A DNA stretch of 64,000 nt, taken from contig CAJZBQ010000054.1 of assembly GCA_914767885.1 (NCBI GenBank), forward strand, positions 310,001 to 374,000. The letters are read 5' to 3'. This DNA comes from Blepharisma stoltei (taxonomy: Eukaryota > Ciliophora > Heterotrichea > Heterotrichida > Blepharismidae). Shown in pieces: positions 34,075 through 45,835 of this stretch; the stretch's first letter is position 1; the number at the start of each line of letters is the position of its first letter. A program made the position numbers and the translations under genes. The notes beneath the pieces are model-generated. The model saw only the letters and a program-made list of their open reading frames with translations. It ran no database searches and was not told where the DNA came from.

Positions 34075-35552
34075 ATGCATGAAGAAAGGAATGAAGTAGC
34101 AATTGCAAAAGATCATGAATTGAATAAATTTGATATTAATGAAGCTGAACTCAATGAAGATCATATGGAAAATACTGTTAACATGCACAACCGTTTATGG
34201 GGTGCAAAACAATTAGTTAGGCAAATTTCTAAAGAAGCCTCTGAGTATGAAAATGAAATAAGAAGACTTTCTGATAATATGAATGAAATGAAAACATTTT
34301 ATAAAGAAAAATTGGAGGAAAAAGAATGCGAATGCGAAATTCTGAAAAAGAAACTTCAATCATTTATAAATGGGACACATAAAGAAATATTCCAGCTCTA
34401 TGAAGAGCAAATAGGAAAGTTAAAGGAAAAAACTGAAAAATACTTACTCCCCCCCATCCTTGATCGAACGATTGACTGTAAAAATTCCTAAAAATTGGGG
34501 AAATTAACCCCCATCCTTGATCGAACGATTTTCATATCATGCAAAATTTTTATATATATAAAAATATATTATTTATCAAAAGCTTGGGAAGATGCACATA
34601 ATGAAGTTGTTTTCAGAGGCTTTGAGACGACAGAAAGCTGCGAAATCAACCATCCGAAGTGATTTAGTCATTAACATATGCTTAAAAACTTAATAATCTA
34701 ATAAAATACAGATTCTTTAAAATTTTTTTAAAAAAAAATTAATTTAATAAGGAACAAATTAAAATTTATACAATTTAAAGGGGTAACTAATAAATCAAAA
34801 TATTAAAAATTGGTATTTTATGAAATAAATTAAAATTTTTTTGCTGTAAAAATAATTATTAAATATTCTTAACCCTCTTATTTAAAAGTAAATAAAAAAA
34901 AAATATCTATATATTTTTTTCCCGAAAAATTTTTTTTTAACCCCCATCCTCGATCGAACGATGGCGAGTCGTTCGATCAAGGATGGGGGGGGAGTTAGAA
35001 ATTATGAAAAAGATTGATAAAACAACTTTTAATTACGAATTGAATGAAATTTTAGAGAAAATGTGTGAAGATTTAATACAAAAAAATCAAGAAAATTTAG
35101 ATTTTTACGAAATGCAGCGGAAATGGTTGATAGGGAATAAATGCATTCAAGAACTTGAAGCTAAGTGCAAAAGCTTAGAAAATAAACAAAAAGGCAATAT
35201 AAATGCGATCACAGAATATCATCATTTAGTAGGAGAAATGAACAACAGAATGGTAGCTTTTGAAGACGAAAATAAGGCCCTAAGCGCCACTATATCGAAA
35301 CTATTTAAAGAGAACGAAATTCTTACTGAAAAGCTTGAAATAGCTCTAGCTAATCAATTTGAAAACGCTAAAAAAATTGATGGACCAGCACTTAAATATT
35401 TGAGGACTCTTCAATTAAAGCTTATATCAAATAAAGACTTTTCTTCATTCCAGTTAGCAAAATTTTTAGGCAAAGAACTTTTTCAGCTAGATCCTGTCAA
35501 ATTAAAAAACAAGCAGCCATTAAATAGAACTAGTTCGGTATTATTCAGATAA
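34075..35552 (+). CDS. Coiled-coil protein, one IES
   Basis: ATG 34075, stop TAA 35550-35552, 308 residues after removing 34447-34997. Almost entirely heptad-like helices (QISKEASEYENEIRRLSDN; LGKELFQLDPVK near the end). The junction EKYLEIMKKID is in frame. No catalytic domain. Probably a structural or scaffold protein. Confidence 0.7.
34447..34997. mobile_element. Family 4 IES in coiled-coil gene
   Basis: TA at 34445-34446 and 34996-34997. The end CCCCATCCTTGATCGAACG recurs three times in either orientation, and the right border is a strong hairpin (CGATGGCGAGTCG core). 551 nt. Confidence 0.87.
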
Positions 35553-35657
35553 ATTTTAAGCTTGCGTTTATTATTAGATAAATATTTCTGATTTTCAATT
35601 TTCATATAATTAGCAAATAAATACTAATACGCTATTATAAAGAGATCTGCTCAGATT

Positions 35658-35743
35658 TTTCTCTGATATTTTCTTGATTAGTTTCAATTATAAGCTTTAT
35701 TTTCTCTGATATTTTCTTGATTAGTTTCATTTATAAGCTTTAT
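35658..35743. repeat. 43-bp tandem duplication
   Basis: Two adjacent near-identical units starting TTTTCTCTGATATTTTC, differing at about one base, in the intergenic stretch between two genes. Confidence 0.85.
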
Positions 35744-35752
35744 TTGGTTGCA

Positions 35753-36073
35753 CTACAGGGCATAAAAAAGTCTTGCCTTCTTGTCATCATATAAGTACTT
35801 ATTCATTGTGCAGTCCTTAAGGCTTTTATTGACTGTATTAGATGCCACTTTGCTGCTTAGCTGAAATATAAAAAGGATACTAGTGCCTATTTTATCTTGA
35901 TCAAAAAGTATAGAAGAATACAGTTTTATTTCGATGAAAACAACAATTGCCATCAAAATAGTCCATGCTATTAATCACAGAGGCTTAAAGGGATACTGAG
36001 AAATTGAAAAAATTGATGAAATAGCAACGGTTCACATAAGATCTATATAAGATATTTTAATCCACAAATTCAT
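35753..36073 (-). CDS. Small membrane protein, unrecognised
   Basis: Start at 36073 (complement; MNLWIKISYIDLMW), stop TAG at 35753-35755, 106 residues. Hydrophobic segments near residues 4-27, 34-50 and 60-72 suggest two or three membrane helices. The C-terminus is basic and polar. Two TGA read as Trp. No family recognised. Confidence 0.6.
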
Positions 36074-36256
36074 TCTATTGCAATTATAATTTTTCTTTTT
36101 AATAGAAACCAAAGAAGAATTAAAAGCAGTATTAACTTAACAATTTCCATAATATCTAATTTCGAGATACTTCCTAAATTTAGCTAATTTATATTACTAA
36201 AATTTCAATTTTATTATTTTCTCACAAGTGCCCCTTAATTAAATTTATTATTATTT

Positions 36257-37930
36257 ATGGTTAACCACCGTTGTTTTTTCTCCAACTGTGAAAACGGTCC
36301 CGCATACATCTGCACATGCTGTTCTAGCGAAACTTATATGTGCAAGTTTCATATGGGATTTCATTGGACTAACACTGCAAGCCATTCTTTTAAGCCAATT
36401 TTTTCTCTTCCAAACCCTGCCGCCAAAAGTTTAATCTTAAGCAAGCTGAACAAAGAAAAACTTAAAGTAGACAAACTAAAATCAAAAGTACTAAAAAAGT
36501 TTACCTTTGGATACTCATGTTTGTACAATTTAATGACTAATATTTTCAATGTCATCAATAAAGATGCCAAAGAAGTTCACGAGTCAATTAACAAAATTAA
36601 TAGCACTACAGAGATTTCAAAGTATGAGACAAATAAACTACTTAAATCATTATTATTGAGTGCAGAAAACGCTGGTAAAGTTACTGATCTTCCAAAATTT
36701 AAGGCTAACCCAAACATAGAGGCTGCCTGTTCAATTATGCTGAACATTTCGAAAATCCTTGAACAATTGTCAAAAAAATTGCTAGACCCTGATGCAGGTG
36801 ACATTATACAAGAATTTCAAGACGCGCTAAATGGATTTGAAACCAATGTTTTTTCAAAGGAGGAAGAAGCTTTAATGATTCAGCAATTGCATGCAAGACT
36901 CGAAAAGCTTTTAAGCTATGAAGAAATGATAAAAAAAGCAAAAGAAAACTATTTAGCAAATTTTGAATTGCCAGTAAATCTGCAGAATCTAAAATTTTTA
37001 ATTAAACAATGTGGGCCAGACATTAATAAAGAAAACTATAAAGCATTGATCGAGGTTAACAGTGAAGCAAAGGAGCTTTATGAGCTTCTAGAAAAAAGCT
37101 ATGAAACCCTAACACAAGAACTAGCAGCAATGACCGACCAGCTGGCATTCGATAGCGGCTATCTGTATAGTATTAAGAGAGACAAAACTATTCAGCAGAA
37201 TATAATGCTGAAATATAGCATTGAAAACAAAGCTTTTGAACGAAAAAATCTTGATAACGAGCTTTTAGACAAAGGAACTGCCATAATTCAACTCCCAAAT
37301 AGTGAACTTTTTTGCTATGGAAATTATTCATGCACTGGATATTCATGCATCATCAATCTCAAAACACTAGAAATCAAAGAACTCCCTGAAGGATATCCAT
37401 GCAGCTCAGCAGGGATCGCTTATTACAACAAATGCGTATATGCCTTTGGAGGCTGCTCTCAGAAGAAAAGCTGGTCATCTCAAGCATGCAAGTTCGAATT
37501 GACTGGATATAAATGGAATAAGCTGCCTACCCTGGCTGTATCTTACAGCTGCAATTGCTCATGTGCTGTTTTTGAAAATAATATTTTATTATGCAGCGAA
37601 GGGAGAACTGACATCGTAAAGTATGAAATTGATAGAAATTCTTATACAATTGTTGCTAATATAAGCTCATTGAGTAAAGGAAAAAAACTGCTGTTCGCTG
37701 CGGATTCAAGGGTTTTTCTGCTGGAAAGTAAAGGGAATATTTTTGAAAGTAAAGATGGAAATAACTGAAAGCAGATTGAAAGCAGTGCCTTTGGGAACCA
37801 CAACTGCTCTTTTAGTGTCTACAACCATAAATTTCAGTCGATTTTTCTGTGCTTGAATAGCAGACAAGTGCATTGCTATGAATTCAACTTGCATAAAAAA
37901 CATTTAGTAAAATTAACTTCAACTTATTAA
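36257..37930 (+). CDS. B-box/kelch-like protein
   Basis: ATG 36257, stop TAA 37928-37930, 557 residues, intact. The N-terminus has a Cys/His cluster of B-box type (CFFSNCENG, CTCCSSE, CKFHMGFHW). A helical region (residues 60-310) follows. The C-terminal part carries kelch-type strands (SAGIAYYNKCVYAFGGCS). It shares layout and motifs such as LFCYGN with the gene pair at 40382-44104, so it is a diverged relative. Possibly an adaptor protein; partner unknown. Confidence 0.7.
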
Positions 37931-38006
37931 CTATAAAATAAATTTTTATCAATTTTAATCTAAAAAGCTTATTATTAATTTGATTTTTTATATATTATGG
38001 CATTCT

Positions 38007-39632
38007 TTATTCAGTTAAAACTCCCTCTTGGACCTTTTTCCAATCTTTATCCATAAGCTTCTCGAAGTTTATCATATGACTTAGAAGCTTTCCACTTCTC
38101 CTAATTTTCCCATCAGTTACATAAGGGTTACAATTATGTTGAAAATCAGCGTATTTAAGTCCTGATTCATACGCCCTCATTGTATGCAGATAAGTATTAT
38201 GCAGCTGCCTTGGTGTTATTTTTCTAAAACTCTGATAAACAGCTCAAAACAGCTCTTCTTCGTCAAAAAGCTGCACCTTCCTCAAATTGTGCTTAAAAAT
38301 GGAAAAAACAAACTCAATTGGCTGCAGCTGTGGCGTCATTGGTGCATTGCACATGACCGTAATATCTTGGCTCTCCAAAAAATCCTTCACAACTTTATGC
38401 TTGTGGGCTCCAGCATTATCCATCAGAACAAAAAATCTTTCTTTATAATTTGCTGGGTCCATTTCCCTTAATTTTTCAAATAAACAATACAAAAAGTGCT
38501 TATAACTGTGCTTTTCGATTCTTACATATCTAATCATATAGCCAATTACTTTATCTTTAGAGATTGCAGCAATAATATGCAAAGGCCGCCCTTTTTTCTG
38601 GGCAACTTGCGTAGCTCTTATTCCGATTTTGCTTCAGCCATATACTTGATTGTCACCTCTTGTGACTTGAGTTTCATCAACACTGATCAGCTCTTTTCCT
38701 GAATGCAGAAAATAAATGAGTTGCTGGGCTACCCTACATCTTGCGTTTTTGTGAGGAATATTATCAGCTTCTGGGACTACAGATCTTAGCCTTTTCATTG
38801 AGTAGCCGTTTTCTTTTAAAACTTCTCTGATGTCGTCAGTTTTTGCTTTAATTCCGAAATGGTTGCATAATATATGTTTCCTCTCTTTTAGAGATAATCC
38901 TATATTATTAGGATCTTCTGTAAGATCACATAAAAATTTGCATTGCTCCTCAGTAAGTCTATGAGACTTTTTAGGCTTGAAATCCATTGTTATTGCTTTT
39001 TCACCATTTAAGTTATAAAATTCTATAAATTCATCTATCAGACGAACAGAAATGCGCCCGTAAAGATTTTTGCATATATCACGGCTTTTTTTGTCTTTTA
39101 AATATTGCTTGATAATTTTAATGCGGCAATTTTTACTAATTATTGAAGAGTTGCTACCTCTTTTAGTCTGACGATCATTGATATTTGTGGTTTGGTATTT
39201 TCCAAGGAATTTAATAAATTCTTCTCTAAATGAGCTTTCGTTTATGGTTTTTAACGCATGGCCAAGAGTTACTTTACTTTTCATTAATTGGGATAGCTCT
39301 TCTTTGGATAGCTCATATTCTGGGCCTGATAATGCAAATTTGTCAACAATTTCTCTCGCAAGTTTTGTGCCTTCTTCAATTTCTTGGGTAGTTAGAGGAT
39401 CTTCTATGTGCTCACTGGATTTTTTGGCTGTGAAATCAATGATACTTTGGTAGTGGTGGCGAGATGGAAGGGAAAAATTTTCAGCTTCAGAGGGCTCATA
39501 TTTTTTAGGTTTTGAGATAAGACAAATTTTTTCTTTGGAGTATTCAATGGTAGGGTCAATGAATTTGCTGATTTCTGTTGTGTAATCGTTTGGGCATTGA
39601 GCTTTTTTACGCCCAGGCTTTTTCTTTACCAT
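38007..39632 (-). CDS. Tc1/mariner-IS630-type DDE transposase, intact
   Basis: Start at 39632 (complement), stop TAA at 38007-38009, 541 residues. Helix-turn-helix-like segments (DICKNLYGRISVRLIDEF; HRLTEEQCKFLCDL) precede a DDE_3 catalytic core: SVDETQV, VLMDNAGAHK and PQLQPIEFVF, with 34 residues between the second Asp and the Glu (DD34E). Two TGA codons are read as Trp (VYGWSK, LFWAVY). I find no flanking inverted repeats and no TA junction into another gene. Either a germline transposon that lost its ends or a domesticated gene. Confidence 0.85.
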
Positions 39633-40381
39633 AATAATTAAAGCCCCCAGGTCTTTGCCAAATCAAATTGATTTTAAAGTTCATAAATTCGAACCTAATC
39701 TATGCTGCTTTTATTAATAATTAGTCAAGTCTATTAATTCGAACGATTGAATTATAAAAAATTGATTGTCTAAGCCATAAGGTTTCTAATTATTTTCTTC
39801 TAATTTTTAATTTAAATTAAATAATATTTTGTTTCCTATTCACTTTCTACATAATCTAATAGTTTTCAAATAATTTTAATTGCAGGCTAAATTATTAAAA
39901 AATTTTCCTTCTTTATATGGAGTTCAATATTGATTGGAGGATGAGTGTATTAAGCTATTTTTGCTATATTTTTGAAGAAATTTACTATTCTCTGTCCCTG
40001 GAAAAGCTATTAGTTTATTTAAAGTTTTGAGCTTTCGAAAAGAAAAAAAGATATCAGAATGAAATTCTGAGGGCATAAATAATAAGCAATCTATTGTTGA
40101 CTCTAATAGCAAATTAGATTCACCTAAATAGTTTCAGATGGCTCTCTTAAATTTAATTACGGAAGAATTGGATAATCATTTTCTAGTCCCAAATAATTAT
40201 AATCACTATTTAAAGTAGTGTTTTTATTTCTAAAAAGAGAATTTTAACAAGTAATCCAGCCTTGGGATAAATTAAACTCTTATAATTAAATTTTTAAACT
40301 TACTCCTTTATATATAAATTATTGCAGTGCTCATTTGGCACTTTTCACAAAATTTAATTATGCTTATACTAATGTTTTAGA
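39633..40381. other. Intergenic region with start of a duplicated unit
   Basis: Holds the transposase 5' side and, from about 39957, 3' flanking sequence repeated at 42389-42814. A short frame here (39924-40112 complement) is not conserved between copies. Confidence 0.5.
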
Positions 40382-42298
40382 TTATTTATGAGTTATAACC
40401 TTGCTTAATGTCAAGCTATTGAAGTTAAATCTGAAAAAATTGCAAGCTTCATCTAAGAAATATGCAGAATCCTCATAAGTTGCATAATATGTTAATGGAG
40501 CTCTACTTATCTGATCTGTAAATTTTTGTATTGCAATTCAGTTACTCAAGCATTTTGGATTATTTTCATATATATTTCCAGAAGATTCGATAAGAAAACT
40601 TCTGTTCGAAGAGTTGCATAATATTTTCCAGGTACTTGCAGCAAAGGAAGCCAACTCAAAGTATGAGTCGGATTCAATATCATATCTATAGAGTTTGGCG
40701 CTCTGGTATCCAACTAATAATATCCCTTCATTGGTGACAATATTTGAGACAAACGATAAATCCTCTTTTAAATCGCTTATTCCCTCCTCTCCATGAGCGA
40801 GCAAAACCATTGGAAAATTCCATGTTTTGGAGTAAAACCCACCCTCCGGACAAAAATTTTTAAATATAAGTGATAATTAGTATAATGAAATCTCTTGCTA
40901 ATTTTGATTAATTTTAAACAGATTGCATTTAAAACATAGATTTTGCAAATTAAATTAATATTTGCTTTCCAGTTCCTTCGGATTGGGATATTTTTAAACT
41001 TTGCAAAAAAATTTACTATAAATATATATATACATAAAAAAAAAACTTCTGTGAGCGAACAGTATTTTCTAGCTAACTGAGTGGGCAGTTAGAGCTGACC
41101 AATTGTTGTTTTGCAAATTGTATTTAATAGCTTTATTAAAAGGTAAGCCAGTGGAATCTCATCCTCCAAAAAGATATATGGAATCTTCGTATAGTGCAGG
41201 GCTCATATTTCCATATGGAGGTCCAGATTCAAGTTTTTCAATTGAATAGTCAGAGTGTAAGATAAATGCAGTTCCTTTCCCTGGGTGATTCCCATAGCAA
41301 AATAATCCTCTACCGGGGACTCGGCACATTGATATTCCTGCACTGTATACATTATCTTCCACAGGTAGTAGCTTTTCCGTCAAAGTGAAGCTTTGAAGAT
41401 CAATAATGGAAAGAATTTTTGTTTGACTTTTGAAAAAGACAATTTCTTTTGAATCCCACTTACTGATCACCCTGATCCCCAAGTTTAGATCGCATTTAGC
41501 TGCTAATACATCTTCTACTGTAAAATTCAAATGTTTAGCGCTGTAAGTGAAGCTCTTCAAATTTCGCAAGGCTTTATCAACTGGCAAACTCAGCAATTCT
41601 TCATAGGGATCTGGATTACATTTTGAAATTAATTCAATACTCTCTAACTTTTCTGAAATCATTTTTTGATTTGAGCTGACTTCTTCTATTACTTTTAATG
41701 CTTTACTTACTCCCTCCTTCCCTCAGTGGACTAACAAAAAAAATTTGGAGAAGTTAGTTTTTTTTTAAAAAGTTTTTATGTAAAATTTTTTGCAAAATTT
41801 AAAAAATTCAATGATTTAATTGGTAAAATATATGTTTTAAAATGCAAGCTGTTTAAAATTAAACAGAATTTGCTAGAAATTTCATTATACTAATTATCAA
41901 TTATATATCAAATTTTTTTCATAAACAATTTTTATATAAAAAAACGTTTTTGTTCGCTCGAGTGGGTATTTGGGCAAAAATAGGGATTTTTTCAGTGGTT
42001 TTGTTCGCCTATAGAGGGGTGTTAATAAATTTTGGAGAATTTGGATTTTATTTGTCACTTTTTCAATTAATTCGATCTTGAAGTTTGTTAATTCTGCAGA
42101 TGATCTTTTAAGCTCATTGATTAGACCGATTTTAGTACTAGAAACAGGCTCTTTGTATAAAGTGCTTGGCTGATGAGTATGAGTTGAATCGAGATCAATA
42201 TGCTCAATAAAATGTTTAGCACATGAAAATGCCACTGGATTTACGCATTTGCAAAAAACTTTGACTTCATTCTGGCAGCATGGTCTCCAGCATTTCAT
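40382..42298 (-). CDS. Kelch-like protein, copy A, with two IESs
   Basis: Start at 42298 (complement; MKCWRPCCQNEVKVF), stop TAA at 40382-40384. Removing 41710-42024 and 40780-41091 leaves 430 codons. N-terminal Cys/His cluster (CWRPCCQ, CKCVNPVAFSCAKHF) of B-box type, a short coiled coil, then kelch-like strands (GLFCYGNHPGKG, LYEDSIYLFGG). TGA encodes Trp after LFGG. The neighbouring copy B lacks both insertions and shows the uninterrupted sequence. Confidence 0.85.
40780..41091. mobile_element. Family 1 IES, kelch copy A, site 2
   Basis: TA at 40778-40779 and 41090-41091; left end TTCCCTCCTCTCCATGAGCG. Copy B reads CGCTTAGAGTTGATC straight through at the same place, with a single TA. Confidence 0.95.
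41710..42024. mobile_element. Family 1 IES, kelch copy A, site 1
   Basis: TA at 41708-41709 and 42023-42024; left end CTCCCTCCTTCCCTCAGTGG. Copy B reads GCTTTACTTAATAAATTTTG uninterrupted. Confidence 0.95.
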
Positions 42299-42814
42299 TT
42301 TACAAATATTTTTAACAAAATAATTTCATCAAACTGAATATATATAAAATTCATTCAATTTTCAATAAATGTGAATTTATATTAAGCTGTTTTTTGCTAT
42401 ATTTTTGAAGAAATTTACTATTCTCTGTCCCTGGAAAGATATTAGTTTATTTTCCAAGTTTCGAGCTTTCGAAAAGAAAAAATATATCAGAATGAAATAT
42501 CTGAGTCCATGAATAATAAGTAATCTATTGTTGACTCTAATAGCAAATTAGATTCACCTAAATAGTTTCAGATGGCTCTCTTAAATTTAATTACGGAAGA
42601 ATTGGATAATCATTTTCTAGTCCCAAATAATTATATCACTATTTAAAGTAGTGTTTTTATTTCTAAAAAGAGAATTTTAGCAAATAATCAAGCCTTGGGA
42701 TAAATTAAACTCTTATAATTAAATTTTTAAACTTACTCCTTTATATATAAATTATTGCAGTGCTCATTTGGCACTTTTGCACGAATTTATTTTTGTTAAT
42801 TCTAATGTTTTAGA

Positions 42815-44104
42815 TTATTTATGAGTTATAACCTTGCTTAATGTCAAGCTATTGAAGTTAAATCTGAAAAAATTGCAAGCTTCATCTAAGAAATATGCAG
42901 AATCCTCATAAGTTGCATAATATGTTAATGGAGCTCTACTTATCTGATCTGTAAATTTTTGTATTGCAATTCAGTTACTCAATCATCTTGGATTATTTTC
43001 ATATATATTTCCAGAAGATTCAATAAGAAAACTTCTGTTCGAAGAGTTGCATAATATTTTCCAGGTACTTGCAACAAAGGAAGCCAGCTCAAAGTACGAG
43101 TCGGATTCAATATCATATCTATAGAGTTTGGCGCTCTGGTATCCAACTAATAATATCCCTTCATTGGTGACAATATTTGAAACAAATGATAAATTCACTT
43201 TTAAATCGCTTAGAGTTGATCAATTGTTGTTTTGCAAACTGTATTTAATAGCTTTATTAAAAGGTAAGCCAGTGGAATCTCATCCCCCAAAAAGATATAT
43301 GGAATCTTCGTATAGTGCAGGGCTTATATTTCCATATGGAGGTCCAGATTCAAGTTTTTCAATTGAGTATTCAGATTGTAAGATATATGCAGTTCCTTTC
43401 CCTGGGTGATTCCCATAGCAAAATAATCCTCTACCGGGGACTTGGCATATTGATATCGCTGCATTGCATACATTATCTTCCACACATAGTTCCATTTCCT
43501 TCAATTTGAAGCTTTGAAGATCAATTTTTGAAAGAATTTTTGTTTTATTTTTGAAAAAGACAATTTCTTTTGAATCCCACTCACCGATCAGCTTGGTACT
43601 CTAGTTTAGATCGCATGTAACTGCTAATAAATCTTCTACTGTAAAATTCAAATTTTTAACACTGTAAGTGAAGCTTCTCAAATTTCGCAAGGCTTTATCA
43701 ACTGGCAAACTCAACAATTCTTCATAGGGATCTGGATTACATTTTGAAATTAATTCAATACTCTGTAACGTTTCTGAAATCATTTTTTGATTTGAGCTGA
43801 CTTCTTCTATTACTTTTAATGCTTTACTTAATAAATTTTGGAGAATTTGGATTTTATTTGTCACTTTTTCAATTAATTCGATCTTGAAGTTTGTTAATTT
43901 TGCAGATGATCTTTTAAGCTCATTGATGAGACCGATTTTAGTACTAGAAACAGGCTCTTTGTATAAAGTGCTTGGCTGATGAGTATGAGCTGAATCGAGA
44001 TCAATATGCTCAATAAAATGTTTAGCACATGAAAATGCCACTGGATTTACGCATTTGCAAAAAACTTTGACTTCATTCTGGCAGCATGGTCTCCAGCATT
44101 TCAT
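42815..44104 (-). pseudogene. Kelch-like protein, copy B, with one nonsense codon
   Basis: Same start (MKCWRPCC at 44104, complement), same stop position (TAA 42815-42817) and same 430-codon length as the spliced copy A. TAG at 43601-43603 replaces a TTG codon of copy A, truncating the product at 167 residues. It is otherwise open, with similarity to copy A continuing past the TAG, so the lesion is recent, tolerated or an error. It lacks both IESs of copy A. Confidence 0.8.
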
Positions 44105-44300
44105 TTTACAAATATTTTTAACAAAATATCTAAAATTATTAAATTCATTCAATCAATAATGTGAATATAAATTATCCAATTCGTCTGCCTGATTAATCTT
44201 TACTCAATTTATAAGAACTAATTATATATTGCTTTTATTATTAATTATAAAAATTTAGACTATAATAAAATATTTTTATTTTATATATAAGCTAATCTTA

Positions 44301-45041
44301 TTAGAATTTCCCTAAAAGTGCTAAAATATTGAAAAGCAAGCAAATTGTAGAGCTAGAAAACCAAAACATTGCATAAGTCATATGGGTTTCTGGCATTACA
44401 AACCAACTTATAAGCTCAGATTTCACGCTTTTAAGTGGGATTTCTGTCAATTCTTCTCCATCATAAACTTCTCGACTTCTCTCAAAGTTAATTTCATGGA
44501 TCATCATATTTGAGGGATTTTTTAAGCCAGCATACTTTGACATCTCATCAATATCAATATAATACCATTCTCCTATTTCAGGTGAATTTTTTGGCATATA
44601 ATTTGAAGGCATTTCGCTTAATCTGAGTACGCCAGCTACTTCAACTGTTCCTTCTGGCTCTTTTCTTTTAGAAAGTGGCTTAAGATCGACTGGAATCCAC
44701 CCTCTATTGACTAAAATTTCTTTATTATTTTCAGTAGTCATTGGTGTGACAACTTTATAGCCATTTCGATTCTCGTATTTTCTTAATAGGAGCATTTCTT
44801 TGCTATGATCGAATTTTCCTTTGATTTGAATTGGGCGAAAATTTCAATACTCAGGATCTTTTTCCCAAGGGTGAAAATCATCTGAAACTATATAAGGTTT
44901 ATCATTGAGATGCTGGGATCGCTCTTCAATAAGGCTTTCTTTTCATTTTTTTCTTCTTAGTTGCCAAAATCCAGCTTGGGCACATATTAAAGTTCCACTT
45001 CCAAAAATAATAGTTGCTGCGACTTTCTTACCTAGGCCCAT
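44301..45041 (-). CDS. SURF1: SURF1, cytochrome c oxidase assembly factor
   Basis: Start at 45041 (complement; MGLGKKVAATIIFGSG), stop at 44301-44303, 246 residues. A first membrane helix is followed by the SURF1 signature GFWQLRRKKWKESLIEERS; then NRGWIPVDL, GTVEVAGVLRLSE and EWYYIDIDEMSKY. A second helix (WFSSSTICLLFNILALL) closes the protein. This is the two-helix, intermembrane-space layout of SURF1, which helps heme insertion into complex IV. Two TGA read as Trp, one in the signature. Confidence 0.93.
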
Positions 45042-45337
45042 TTTGTCTCAATTAATTAGATTTTATTTGTTTTAACCAAATACAGCAGCAGCTTTTAAAT
45101 TAAACAAGAAGCTGCATTTATTTAAAACACACATCGCTTTTCTTTGAATAAGAGAGTTTAATTTTTATTCCACATAGATAGCTTAAGCAACGCTTGAACT
45201 CAGGCAATAATAAAATTACTGCAAATCCTCTGATTTCATAATTATTTAATTTCTTTTATTATCTAATTATCTAAATCTATATGAAAAATTATTCATGTTT
45301 CCATTTTTCTTAAATTTAAATTCGTAAAGTTCATAAC

Positions 45338-45835
45338 ATGTCAAACCCAAATTATCCCGCCGGCCTAAAAAGACATGTACAAGGTGACTGAAATTGTGTG
45401 AAATGTTCAAACTTGAACTTCTCATTTCGTTTCACCTGCAATCGTTGTGAGGCATCGAAACCTGGAGTTGCAGACACACTATTCAACTCAGCATTATTTT
45501 TATTATTAGACGAGAATGAAACAGAGATATTTAAACAAAACTCAGATAAAGGATCAGAAAATAAAGACCCTACTAGTGACTTTGGGTTTTTAAAGCAACC
45601 TGTAAAAATACAGCCGTTTACTCAGATGGTAACAAACATGGAACCAAGAATTATTGAAAATAATAAAGTAGTTAGGGACAAAAAACAAGTTGAAAATATT
45701 TTATCGGAAGTAAAGAGACCAAATACGGGGAGATCTGGAGATTGGGTCTGTTTACAATGCAAAAATTTAAATTTTGCGTTTAGAAATCAGTGTAATAAGT
45801 GTAGCAAGTATAAAACAACTTATATTGAACTCTAG
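45338..45835 (+). CDS. Protein with two RanBP2-type zinc fingers
   Basis: ATG 45338, stop TAG 45833-45835, 165 residues. Fingers at residues about 16-42 (DWNCVKCSNLNFSFRFTCNRC) and 135-158 (DWVCLQCKNLNF, then CNKC) have the W-x-C-x2-C-x3-N-x6-C-x2-C pattern known from ZRANB2, which binds GGU-containing RNA or ubiquitin. The linker is disordered. The first finger's Trp is a TGA codon. Confidence 0.85.

Larger units (their letters stand above)
39957..44165. repeat. Tandem segmental duplication of a kelch gene
   Basis: Unit 1 is about 39957-42360 and unit 2 about 42389-44165. They are highly similar throughout, flanks included. Subtracting the two IESs in unit 1 (627 nt) makes both units about 1776 bp. 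Confidence 0.88.

Noticed and set aside
39924..40112. Short complement frame as a gene 3' of kelch copy A
   Set aside because: The duplicate at 42389-42590 carries indels and stops in the same stretch, so it is not conserved as protein.
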